Source of the DNA: Bacillus rhizoplanae
GTDB lineage: Bacteria > Bacillota > Bacilli > Bacillales > Bacillaceae_G
Reading direction: 5' to 3'
Length of the DNA stretch: 64,000 nt
Assembly: GCF_917563915.1 (NCBI RefSeq)
Contig: NZ_CAKJTI010000002.1
Coordinates: 124,001 to 188,000 of the forward strand
Positions 56,441-64,000 of the stretch are shown here, one piece after another. The translations under genes were made by a program, and so were the position numbers. The notes under the pieces were generated by a model. That model was not told the origin of the DNA and did not search any database. It saw nothing but the letters and a program-made list of their open reading frames with translations. Positions within the stretch are counted from its first letter, which is position 1. Each line of letters starts with the position of its first letter.

Positions 56441-58153
56441 ATGATGAATTTAAGAGAAAATCCTTTCTATCTAACAGATCAAGATATTGCATGGGTGAAT
56501 GAAACCTTATCCTCTATGACGACTGAAGAAAAAGTCGGACAACTTTTCTGCCTGCATGGTATAGATAAAGATGAAAAGAAACTGAAAGAAATAATGGAGA
56601 AATTTAAGCCTGGTGGGTTTATGTTTAGGCCAGACAAAGGAAAGGCAATGCAAGAGGTTCATCGTTTTTTACAAGAGCAATCCGCTATTCCTCTACTTCT
56701 TGCGGCAAACCTAGAAGCCGGAGGAAATGGCATTGCATTGGACGGGACAGCAGTTGCTAATCCCATGCAGACAGCAGCAACAGGAAACACAGAAATAGCA
56801 TATAAGTTAGGGGAGATTGCAGCTAAAGAGGGCAGGGCTGTCGGCTGTAACTGGTCTTTTGCACCTGTAGTAGATATTGATATAAACTTTCGAAATCCTA
56901 TTACCAATATTCGTACCTTTGGATCAGATGTTTCCACAATTATAAAAATGAGCAAAGCGTATGTACAAGCTTTGCAAGAAAACGGACTAGCGGCATCCAT
57001 CAAACATTTTCCAGGAGACGGTGTCGATGAAAGAGATCACCATCTAGTGACTTCTGTTAATTCTCTCTCTGTAGAGGAGTGGGATCGTACTTATGGCATT
57101 ATTTATAAGGAATTAATTGAGGCAGGTACAAAAACGATTATGCCTGGACATATTATGCTCCCTCATTATTCCAGAAAGCTTCGTCCTGATATGAAGGAAG
57201 AAGAAATCATGCCGGCTACTCTATCTAAAGAATTGTTACAGGATTTACTAAGAGAACAACTGCAATTTAATGGTGTCATTGTCTCTGACTCTACAATGAT
57301 GGCTGGGTTCGCAATGGCAAAAAATAGAGAAGAGGCAGTTCCTTTAACAATCGAAGCGGGCTGTGATGTGCTGCTCTTTAACCGAGATGTACAAGAGGAC
57401 TTTGAATTTATGATGAAGGGTCTTGAAAACGGACTGCTGACGATGGAAAGAGTAGAGGAAGCAGTCACGAGAGTGTTAGCCTTAAAAGCATCTCTTGGTC
57501 TTCATAAAAAAGAAGCCGCTACGTTAATTCCGAGAGAAGAGGAGCTCAAGGTACTCGGCTGTCAAGAACATAAGGAGTGGGCATCCATTGCAGCAGATGA
57601 ATCTATTACCTTGGTAAAAGATACAAAACAATTACTGCCTATATCCGCTGATCAATATCGGAGAGTTTTGTTAATTCCTGTAGAAAACATAAATTCTCAG
57701 TTAAAAGCAGAGGGCTTCTACTCAAAATCCTACACTGAAAAATTTGCAGATAAGCTGCAAACAAATGGGTTTGAGGTGGTTCTCTTTGATTCAAATCAAA
57801 ATCCTGGAGCGTCATTTATAGCGCCTACGTACACAATAAAAGAACAATTTGACCTTGTTATTTATTTGGCGAACCTTCCTACCGTTAGCGTAAAGCCTAC
57901 TTTACGGCTGCAGTGGTCGCCAAAGCTTGCGGGCGATTTACCATGGTTCATTCAGGAAGTGCCTACTATTTTTATTTCTTTAGCTAATCCGTATCATTTA
58001 TTCGATATTCCGAGAGTCCCTGTCATGATTAACTGCTATCACGCAAACGAAGACATTATTGATTATCTTTATAAGAAGTTAACGGGGGAATCCGAATTTA
58101 AAGGAAAGAGTCCGGTAGATCCATTTTGTGGATGTTGGGATACACGGTTTTAA
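56441..58153 (+). CDS. GH3 glycosidase, beta-N-acetylhexosaminidase-like
   Basis: A 570-residue GH3 enzyme: TIM-barrel domain (~20-345) with NagZ-type KHFPGDGVDERDHH (loop His/Asp dyad) and nucleophile Asp in VIVSDSTMMAGFAM, then a GH3 C-terminal domain (~385-565). No signal peptide, so it hydrolyses an imported disaccharide or muropeptide-type substrate inside the cell. ATG 56441 follows AGGAGGAGTAAAC. The longer frame from 56399 is rejected. Co-transcribed with the symporter. Confidence 0.9.
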   Translation: MMNLRENPFYLTDQDIAWVNETLSSMTTEEKVGQLFCLHGIDKDEKKLKEIMEKFKPGGFMFRPDKGKAMQEVHRFLQEQSAIPLLLAANLEAGGNGIALDGTAVANPMQTAATGNTEIAYKLGEIAAKEGRAVGCNWSFAPVVDIDINFRNPITNIRTFGSDVSTIIKMSKAYVQALQENGLAASIKHFPGDGVDERDHHLVTSVNSLSVEEWDRTYGIIYKELIEAGTKTIMPGHIMLPHYSRKLRPDMKEEEIMPATLSKELLQDLLREQLQFNGVIVSDSTMMAGFAMAKNREEAVPLTIEAGCDVLLFNRDVQEDFEFMMKGLENGLLTMERVEEAVTRVLALKASLGLHKKEAATLIPREEELKVLGCQEHKEWASIAADESITLVKDTKQLLPISADQYRRVLLIPVENINSQLKAEGFYSKSYTEKFADKLQTNGFEVVLFDSNQNPGASFIAPTYTIKEQFDLVIYLANLPTVSVKPTLRLQWSPKLAGDLPWFIQEVPTIFISLANPYHLFDIPRVPVMINCYHANEDIIDYLYKKLTGESEFKGKSPVDPFCGCWDTRF

Positions 58154-58394
58154 CGAATGATGTGTTATTAGTGAAGAAAGTTAACTGAGTATGTGCCTTT
58201 CTGCGAAATGTAGATAATGCTCAATTGTTATGAAGTTAAGAAATTAGCTGTTCCAAAAAACAAAAAAATAAGTTGAATTTTCATTTTAAGGTACTTCAAA
58301 ATATTAGCCTGATGGCTAGGAAGTATCATCAACAGAAAGCAAATTTCATAAGCTAAGGTCGTAACGGTGAATGTACAAGGGATTTTAATTTAAA
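58154..58394 (+). other. Gap after GH3 gene
   Basis: About 240 bp, AT-rich, with no supported gene; only a small TAGCC-TGAT-GGCTA palindrome stands out. Confidence 0.4.
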
Positions 58395-58441
58395 AACGGT
58401 CATCCTTTCATGGATATTCTATGAAAGGATGACCGCTTTTT
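58395..58441 (+). terminator. Terminator, GH3 operon
   Basis: CGGTCATCCTTTCAT pairs with ATGAAAGGATGACCG, then T's; a bcr1 element starts in the T-run. Confidence 0.88.
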
Positions 58442-58546
58442 TATCCCGCATTAACGGGCAGTAAGACCCCCACTTCAGGATTCAGAGAAAAGCGAAGAAG
58501 ATAGGTGGGGGATGAAACCCCTCCACTGATGGAAGTTTCACTTTAT
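58440..58546 (+). repeat. bcr1 repeat, internally deleted (107 bp)
   Basis: TTTATCCCGCATTAACGGGC ... GTTTCACTTTAT; the AACTGCCCGTAAAAGCCCG middle is missing. Confidence 0.9.
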
Positions 58547-58599
58547 GTCTCCAATGAATCTTACAGAAAAACTACAGTTATTAGATAAAGGAATGACCC

Positions 58600-59358
58600 C
58601 TATTCGATTGCAATGCCAAATTCACTCAAAGCAAGTGCTTGAAAAGCTTGCATATCAATCGTTTGTTTAGATTTATGATTCCCGCTCGTTACGGTATAGG
58701 TTTTGTCTGTCAGCGTAATGTGACCATCGTCTGTTCGTTTTGCAAGAAGCGGCGATTTATTAAATGGTGATTGTTCATGGTGGGTAATGATTTGTTGTGC
58801 GTTTTGTAAAACTGTTTCATCAATTGGCGATGTGAAGAAGTCATAGCCAATTTCTAGAGTGCTATTTTGATATTTTTCAAATGCGTATTCTCCTAAATCT
58901 GTTTTTTTCTTTTGAATGCGATATTCACCAGTTGAAGAAGATACTAGTTCTCCTGTAAAAGGAAGAGGTTGCAGGGCATGATGTGAACCGAAACCAACAT
59001 CAATTAGGTATGACTGATTATTATGATGTAGAATCGTTGCAAAGTGGGTTCCGCTTAGCCGGATTTCTCCATCATTAAATACAGTGCCGCATATCATATG
59101 GACCTGAAAGCCTAGTTCTTTTAAAGCATAGTAAAACAAAGGATTCAGCTCATAGCAAACACCGCCGCGCCGGTTGTCTATAATCTTTCTTTTTAAGTTT
59201 TCAAAGGTAATATCAATGTTTTTATTTTGTATAATACTAATATTTTCAAATGGCACATGTTTAGCAAATTGAGATTGTAACATACGAATATCTTCAAATG
59301 TTACATCTTTTTTTGCATATTGAATACGGTTGAAAAAATCGTTTAGAAAGGTGTTCAT
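58600..59358 (-). CDS. nat: Arylamine N-acetyltransferase
   Basis: A 252-residue NAT with the full triad: Cys in RRGGVCYELN (~68), His in SGTHFATIL (~108) and Asp in YLIDVGFG (~123). It moves acetyl from acetyl-CoA to aromatic amines. ATG 59358 follows TTGAGGTGAGATAAA. Ends 15 bp after the ytpI stop region and is probably co-transcribed with ytpI. Confidence 0.93.
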   Translation of the reverse strand: MNTFLNDFFNRIQYAKKDVTFEDIRMLQSQFAKHVPFENISIIQNKNIDITFENLKRKIIDNRRGGVCYELNPLFYYALKELGFQVHMICGTVFNDGEIRLSGTHFATILHHNNQSYLIDVGFGSHHALQPLPFTGELVSSSTGEYRIQKKKTDLGEYAFEKYQNSTLEIGYDFFTSPIDETVLQNAQQIITHHEQSPFNKSPLLAKRTDDGHITLTDKTYTVTSGNHKSKQTIDMQAFQALALSEFGIAIE

Positions 59359-59374
59359 TTTATCTCACCTCAAA

Positions 59375-59677
59375 TTATTTTTGTAACTGCTCTGCCTCTT
59401 CAATCGCAAGCGGTAAAAAATGCTTATATTGGCGAATACCGTTGTAGATGCTAGCTCCGCCAACAATTACAAATAAAATTCCAACGATTATACGAGCCGC
59501 TGAAAGATCCAAGAAAAATTGGTTCAGGCCAAATAATGCAACAAATATTCCGAGTGCAATCGCTGATTTTCCAGCAAGCCATCCTTTCTCCATGGAACGG
59601 TTTGTGCGAAAATATTTCGTTTTGTAGAAGAGATACAACATAAATGTAACGATAATACAAAAGACTAATACTGGCAT
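59375..59677 (-). CDS. ytpI: YtpI-family membrane protein
   Basis: A 100-residue protein with three membrane helices and the YtpI pattern: PVLVFCIIVTFMLYLFYKTKYFRT, GKSAIALGIFVALFGLNQFFL, IYNGIRQYKHFLPLAIEEAE. Function unknown; adjacent to nrnA as in B. subtilis. ATG 59677 follows GGGGGATTGGGATC. Confidence 0.9.
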   Translation of the reverse strand: MPVLVFCIIVTFMLYLFYKTKYFRTNRSMEKGWLAGKSAIALGIFVALFGLNQFFLDLSAARIIVGILFVIVGGASIYNGIRQYKHFLPLAIEEAEQLQK

Positions 59678-59794
59678 GATCCCAATCCCCCATCTGTTTG
59701 TATATTATTTCTTTATTGTAAATCAATTCTCGACCTGGATGAAGTGTTATGCGTTATAATGGGTATAAATTGGTGGAAAAGGAGACTTTTACAT

Positions 59795-60727
59795 ATGAAT
59801 GAGAAGATTTTAGAGGCAATTAAGCAATTTGATACGATAATTATTCACCGTCATGTACGTCCAGATCCAGATGCATTAGGTTCGCAGTGCGGACTTGGTA
59901 TAATGCTGCAAGAGTCGTTTCCAGAGAAAAAGATTTATATGGTAGGATACAATGAACCATCTTTATCATTTTTACGCGTAATGGATGAAATTGATGATGC
60001 TACGTATGAAGAGGCGCTTGTTATCGTTTGTGATACAGCAAACCAAGAGCGCGTTTGCGATCAGCGTTACACAAAAGGAAAGCAATTAATTAAAATTGAT
60101 CATCATCCAAATGAAGACCCGTACGGAGATATTGTTTGGGTAGATACAACTTCTAGTTCTACAAGTGAACTTATTTATGAATTTTATTTATACGGTAAAG
60201 ACAAAGGATTAACTTTATCAAAAGAAGCAGCGCGTCTTATTTTAGCTGGTATCGTTGGTGATACAGGACGTTTCTTATTCCCGAGCACATCGGCAAAAAC
60301 ACTTCGTTATGCATCTGAACTTGTAGACATGGGAGTTGAATTCCCGGCATTATATGATGAAATGTATAAAACAAATGAGCGCATTGCACGTTTAAATGGT
60401 TACATTTTACAAAACTTCACAATGACAGAAGAAGGATCAGCTTATATTAAGCTAACAAAAGAAGTATTAGAGCAATTTGACGTACTTCCGTCTCAGGCAT
60501 CAGGAGTTGTTGGATCACTTGGAAATATTGAAGGCTTAAAAGCGTGGGTTCTATTTCTAGAGGAAAAAGATGTAATTCGTGTTCGACTTCGTTCAAAAGG
60601 ACCAGTAATTAATAAATTAGCGATGCAATATAACGGCGGAGGGCATCCGATGGCTTCCGGTGCAAAAGTTTTTTCTTGGGAAGAAGCAGACCGTCTTTTT
60701 GCAGACTTACGTGAATTGTGTAAATAA
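59795..60727 (+). CDS. nrnA: NrnA, oligoribonuclease / pAp phosphatase
   Basis: A 310-residue DHH-DHHA1 phosphoesterase. Motifs: HRHVRPDPDALGSQ (~19-32), CDTANQERV, the DHH signature IDHHPNE and the C-terminal GGGHPMASGAKV. It degrades nanoRNAs and 3'-phosphoadenosine-5'-phosphate. ATG 59795 follows AAAGGAGACTTTTACAT. The frame before it is leader. Confidence 0.95.
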   Translation: MNEKILEAIKQFDTIIIHRHVRPDPDALGSQCGLGIMLQESFPEKKIYMVGYNEPSLSFLRVMDEIDDATYEEALVIVCDTANQERVCDQRYTKGKQLIKIDHHPNEDPYGDIVWVDTTSSSTSELIYEFYLYGKDKGLTLSKEAARLILAGIVGDTGRFLFPSTSAKTLRYASELVDMGVEFPALYDEMYKTNERIARLNGYILQNFTMTEEGSAYIKLTKEVLEQFDVLPSQASGVVGSLGNIEGLKAWVLFLEEKDVIRVRLRSKGPVINKLAMQYNGGGHPMASGAKVFSWEEADRLFADLRELCK

Positions 60728-60728
60728 G

Positions 60729-60762
60729 AAGAAAGGTAGAGAGAGCTCTACCTTTCTTGTTT
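60729..60762. terminator. Bidirectional terminator, nrnA / ytrI
   Basis: AAGAAAGGTAGAG pairs with CTCTACCTTTCTT, with T-runs on both strands. Confidence 0.9.
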
Positions 60763-61248
60763 TATCTTTACGCTAATTTCAAGTGTAGTGTCAAAAGAAA
60801 CCGTTTCGATTTCAAATCGATAGACACGGTCGTAATATTTATATACTTTATTTTCAATGACCTTTTTCAGTAGTTCTTTATTATTTGCGACGCTCTGAAT
60901 ATTTTGGGTAAGCAAGTGGCGGAGATCATCGCGAATCGAGGTTTTTAATGTTTCAACAGTTAGAGAGTCTACATTGTATTTATCATGATTGACAATCTCA
61001 ACTTCAATCTCTTGAATCGTTAATATTTTTTTATTTTTTTCATTTTCTTTATTTTGATCTTCAATAATTACATGTAAGTCATCTGTTAATTTCTTTATTT
61101 TTGCTTCTTGTTGTTCCAGTGTTTTTGTTTGCACTTCTTGAAATACGCCATATATGTACAAAAAAATAATCCAGCTTAAAATACCGCCAACAGCAGCACC
61201 GCCTAAAAAAAGCTTCCATCTATTGGAGAGTGAGCTTGGAACTCTCAT
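60748..61248 (-). CDS. ytrI: YtrI, sporulation membrane protein
   Basis: A 166-residue protein with one N-terminal membrane helix (KLFLGGAAVGGILSWIIFLYIYG), a coiled-coil (QEVQTKTLEQQEAKIKKLTDDL) and a beta-rich end. It matches sporulation protein YtrI, made in the mother cell and needed for normal spores in B. subtilis. ATG 61248 overlaps the ytrH stop by ATGA. Confidence 0.92.
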   Translation of the reverse strand: MRVPSSLSNRWKLFLGGAAVGGILSWIIFLYIYGVFQEVQTKTLEQQEAKIKKLTDDLHVIIEDQNKENEKNKKILTIQEIEVEIVNHDKYNVDSLTVETLKTSIRDDLRHLLTQNIQSVANNKELLKKVIENKVYKYYDRVYRFEIETVSFDTTLEISVKIKQER

Positions 61249-61586
61249 ACATGCTCCTGTGTAATCCAATTAATAATAATGAATCCTGTTTGCATACCGC
61301 CTGTGGCAAAGAAAATGAGAAGAATTTGTTTCACAATATCTTTTGTATCTCCTCCAAAGAAGCTGCGTTCAAAGCTGTAAAATGTATCAAAAGTCCCGCC
61401 AATAGCAGCGACAAGTGCCCAAATTCGTAAATTTTCTGCAAACTGCGTAATCATTGTGAGGGGTGGTTTCCCGACTAAAAAAGCACCGACTCCGCCGATT
61501 AACGATCCACCAATCATAACACCAAGGGCGATAAAATAACTTGTAACGAGAAGAGAGAAAAAGCTTTGATTCACTTCCATCATCAT
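61245..61586 (-). CDS. ytrH: YtrH, sporulation membrane protein
   Basis: A 113-residue membrane protein with three helices; GVMIGGSLIGGVGAFLVGKPPL and GTFDTFYSFERSFFGGDTKDIVKQILLIF are typical of YtrH. Forms the ytrHI pair. Start at one of three tandem ATGs (61586, 61583, 61580) after AAAGGGGAATG. Diverges from dnaE. Confidence 0.92.
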   Translation of the reverse strand: MMMEVNQSFFSLLVTSYFIALGVMIGGSLIGGVGAFLVGKPPLTMITQFAENLRIWALVAAIGGTFDTFYSFERSFFGGDTKDIVKQILLIFFATGGMQTGFIIINWITQEHV

Positions 61587-61685
61587 TCCCCTTTCTTTTT
61601 CATGTATATGGACAAAGAAGGAGAAGTATGTTTTGATTTCACGTATAATAAGAGGTAGTCAAATAGATAAAGAGAGGGCATAAAA

Positions 61686-64000
61686 GTGAAGTTTGTGCAT
61701 TTACAATGTCAAACCGTTTATAGTTTATTGAAAAGTGCTTGTAAAATAGACGAGCTTGTTCATCAAGCGAAAGAACTTGGTTTTACAGCATTAGCTATTA
61801 CAGATGAAAATGTGATGTATGGTGTTGTTCCGTTTTATAAAGCGTGTAAAAAAGCGGGTATTAAGCCGATTATCGGGTTAACAGCATCGATATGGAATGA
61901 AGAAGAAGAACGGTCTTATCCACTTGTTTTACTGGCTGAAAACGAAACAGGGTATAGAAATTTACTTAAAATTTCTAGCAGCATTATGACAAAGTCAAAA
62001 GACGGTATTCCAAAGAAATGGCTTGCACGCTATGCAGGCGGATTAATTGCGATTTCTCCAGGGAAAGATGGCGAAATTGAACAACTTGTCTTGCAGGGCA
62101 AACATGAGGTTGCTGAAGAAGTAGCGAATATGTACAAAAGTATATTTGCAAGCTTTTACATAAGCTTGCAGCACCATGCTATTCAAGAAGAATTATTGCT
62201 GCAGGAAGAGCTTCTGCCATTTGTAAAGCAGCTTGGAATTCCGCTTGTGGCGACGAATGATATTCGTTATGTCAAACAAGGCGATGCGATTGTACAGGAA
62301 TGTTTATTATCCGTTCATAGCGGGACAAAAATGACAGATTCTGAAAGGCCGCGTTTACAAACTGATCAATATTATATGAAATCGCCTTCTGAAATGGAAG
62401 CGTTATTCTCTGCTATGCCAGAAGCGATTCAAAATACTGTATGTATTGCAGAGCGCTGTCATGTAGAGATTCCGTTTCATACAAATCAACTTCCGAAGTT
62501 TCCAGTACAAACAAATGAGTCATCGGATCGCTTTTTACGCCGCATTTGTGAAGAAGGGCTGAAGAAGCGTTATGAAATAGTGACAGATGTGCATAAGGCA
62601 CGTCTAGCGCACGAATTAGGCGTTATTTCTCGAATGGGATTTAGTGATTATTTTCTTATTGTATGGGATTTTATGACATACGCTCACGAGCACCGCATTT
62701 TAACAGGACCAGGCCGTGGTTCGGCAGCTGGATCACTCGTTTCTTACGTACTAGAAATTACCGATATCGATCCAATTCAGTATGATTTACTGTTTGAACG
62801 ATTTTTAAATCCAGAGCGTGTTACACTTCCTGATATTGATATTGATTTTCCAGATATTCGCCGCGATGAAATGATTCGTTATGTGAAAGATAAATACGGA
62901 GAACTACGTGTTGCTCAAATCGTAACATTTGGAACACTTGCAGCAAAAGCAGCGATTCGCGACATTGCAAGAGTAATGGGGCTGCCGCCAAATGAAATTG
63001 ATATTTTTTCAAAGCATATTCCATCCAGGGTTGGCATTACATTAGAGGAAGCTTATGCAGAATCACAAGCACTGCAAAATTATATACAAAGTAACCTCAT
63101 ATTTCAAAGGATATTTGATATCGCAAAACGGGTAGAAGGCTTGCCCCGTCATACGTCTATTCATGCAGCCGGGGTGATTATGAGTGAAGAACCGCTTACA
63201 AATAGCGTTGCCATTCAAGATGGGCATGATGGTGTATATGTTACGCAATATCCCGCAGAGGTATTAGAAGAACTTGGATTGTTAAAGATGGACTTTCTTG
63301 GTCTTCGGAATTTAACGTTGCTTGAAAATATTCGTACCTTTGTTGCACAAACAACTGGGACAAATATAGATATAAAGAAATTGCCGCTTCAAGATGCGAA
63401 AACATTTGCACTGCTTGGACGAGGAGATACGACTGGAATTTTCCAGCTCGAATCAAGCGGAATGCGGAATGTTTTGCGTTCGTTAAAACCGAATGAGTTT
63501 GAAGATATTGTTGCAGTCAACGCGCTATATCGACCAGGACCAATGGAACAAATTCCGGTGTTTATTGAATCAAAACACGGGAAACGTGCGATTCATTATC
63601 TTCATCCTGATTTGAAACCAATTTTAGAAAATACGTACGGAGTTATCGTTTATCAAGAACAAATTATGCAAATTGCCTCTCGTTTAGCAGGATTTTCTCT
63701 TGGTGAGGCGGACTTATTACGCCGTGCAGTAAGTAAAAAAAATCGTGATATTTTAGACGAAGAGCGTACTCACTTTGTGAAAGGTTGTTTGCAAAATGGA
63801 TATGATGAAGAAACTGCCCAGAAAATTTATGATTTAATCGTTCAATTTGCGAATTATGGGTTTAACAGAAGTCATGCAGTTGCTTATAGTATGATTGGAT
63901 ATCAGCTTGCCTATTTAAAAGCAAATTATCCGCTGCAGTTTATGACAGCACTATTATCAAGTGCAATTGGAAATGAAGAGAAGATTGTACAATATGTTCG
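61686..64000 (+). CDS. dnaE: DNA polymerase III alpha subunit DnaE (5' part)
   Basis: An open frame from GTG 61686 to the window end (771 codons), so the gene is partial at the right edge. PHP domain at the N-terminus (FVHLQCQTVYSLLKSA), finger/palm motifs including GPGRGSAAGSLVSY and the catalytic PDIDIDFPD, LPRHTSIHAAGVIMS and FNRSHAVAYSMIGYQLAYLKA. In low-G+C Gram-positives DnaE extends RNA primers at replication. The PHP metal motif is degenerate. GTG follows AAAGAGAGGGCATAAAA. Confidence 0.95.
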   Translation, partial: MKFVHLQCQTVYSLLKSACKIDELVHQAKELGFTALAITDENVMYGVVPFYKACKKAGIKPIIGLTASIWNEEEERSYPLVLLAENETGYRNLLKISSSIMTKSKDGIPKKWLARYAGGLIAISPGKDGEIEQLVLQGKHEVAEEVANMYKSIFASFYISLQHHAIQEELLLQEELLPFVKQLGIPLVATNDIRYVKQGDAIVQECLLSVHSGTKMTDSERPRLQTDQYYMKSPSEMEALFSAMPEAIQNTVCIAERCHVEIPFHTNQLPKFPVQTNESSDRFLRRICEEGLKKRYEIVTDVHKARLAHELGVISRMGFSDYFLIVWDFMTYAHEHRILTGPGRGSAAGSLVSYVLEITDIDPIQYDLLFERFLNPERVTLPDIDIDFPDIRRDEMIRYVKDKYGELRVAQIVTFGTLAAKAAIRDIARVMGLPPNEIDIFSKHIPSRVGITLEEAYAESQALQNYIQSNLIFQRIFDIAKRVEGLPRHTSIHAAGVIMSEEPLTNSVAIQDGHDGVYVTQYPAEVLEELGLLKMDFLGLRNLTLLENIRTFVAQTTGTNIDIKKLPLQDAKTFALLGRGDTTGIFQLESSGMRNVLRSLKPNEFEDIVAVNALYRPGPMEQIPVFIESKHGKRAIHYLHPDLKPILENTYGVIVYQEQIMQIASRLAGFSLGEADLLRRAVSKKNRDILDEERTHFVKGCLQNGYDEETAQKIYDLIVQFANYGFNRSHAVAYSMIGYQLAYLKANYPLQFMTALLSSAIGNEEKIVQYV

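Noticed and set aside
58545-58700. ORF beginning MSPMNLTEKLQLLDKGM on the plus strand
   Set aside because: The start lies in the end of a bcr1 repeat with no ribosome site, and it continues antisense to the acetyltransferase gene; at most a gene fragment.

Overview
The window is chromosomal DNA of a Bacillus cereus-group bacterium. Evidence: low G+C, strong GGAGG ribosome binding sites, an alpha/beta-type spore protein, EzrA, RefZ, YtrH/YtrI, YtfJ and Spo0E-like sporulation genes, a Bacillus-type gene order (acuCBA/acsA - tyrS - rpsD - refZ - ezrA - nifS - thiI - ssp - acyl-CoA ligase - ytcJ - nadK - ytfI - ytfJ - tpx - ytxK - ackA ... argGH ... ald ... ytkL - ytoI ... ytpI - nrnA - ytrI - ytrH - dnaE), and many copies of a ~155 bp element with TTTAT ends that matches bcr1, the mobile repeat typical of this group. 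The exact species cannot be fixed from the sequence.

Layout. 1-2.3 kb: a lipoprotein and a C39-type peptidase. 2.4-6.2 kb: a YerD-like FMN glutamate-synthase-family protein and a compact IS200/IS605-type element carrying an intact IscB (RuvC/HNH RNA-guided nuclease, OMEGA system) with a structured putative omega-RNA upstream and no transposase. 6.2-12.6 kb: hydrolase, acuC-acuB-acuA diverging from acsA, then lysE and a duplicated acsA 3' end. 12.6-17.2 kb: sugar acetyltransferase, a small ECF sigma operon, tyrS under a tyrosine T-box, an MscS-like channel. 17.2-34.7 kb: conserved housekeeping genes from rpsD to ackA. 34.8-38.8 kb: NUDIX, EcsC, a YitT-family membrane protein behind an unusual ~450 nt leader holding three tiny ORFs and reiterated hairpins, a Spo0E-like peptide, and an orphan CcpA-controlled promoter with no ORF. 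38.9-52.6 kb: argGH, a metzincin-like small protein, Usp, an SDR, ald, TetR/DUF4188, cupin, Lrp, AhpD-like, M24 peptidase, YtkL, YtoI. 52.9-58.2 kb: an accessory block (tyrosine-phosphatase-like protein, FCD-type GntR regulator, GPH sugar symporter, GH3 glycosidase) tied together by two near-identical promoter/operator sequences. 58.4-64 kb: arylamine N-acetyltransferase, YtpI, NrnA, YtrI, YtrH and the 5' part of dnaE.

How the parts work together: acsA/acuABC and ackA handle the acetate-acetyl-CoA node; argGH completes arginine synthesis; nifS-thiI supply sulfur for tRNA thiolation; the phosphatase-GntR-symporter-GH3 block looks like an inducible glycoside-use regulon. The most notable items are the IscB/omega-RNA locus, the multi-uORF leader of the YitT gene, the GntR regulon, the acsA-tail duplication with a covarying terminator, and the very high density of bcr1-like repeats, many sitting in stop codons or terminator T-tracts.
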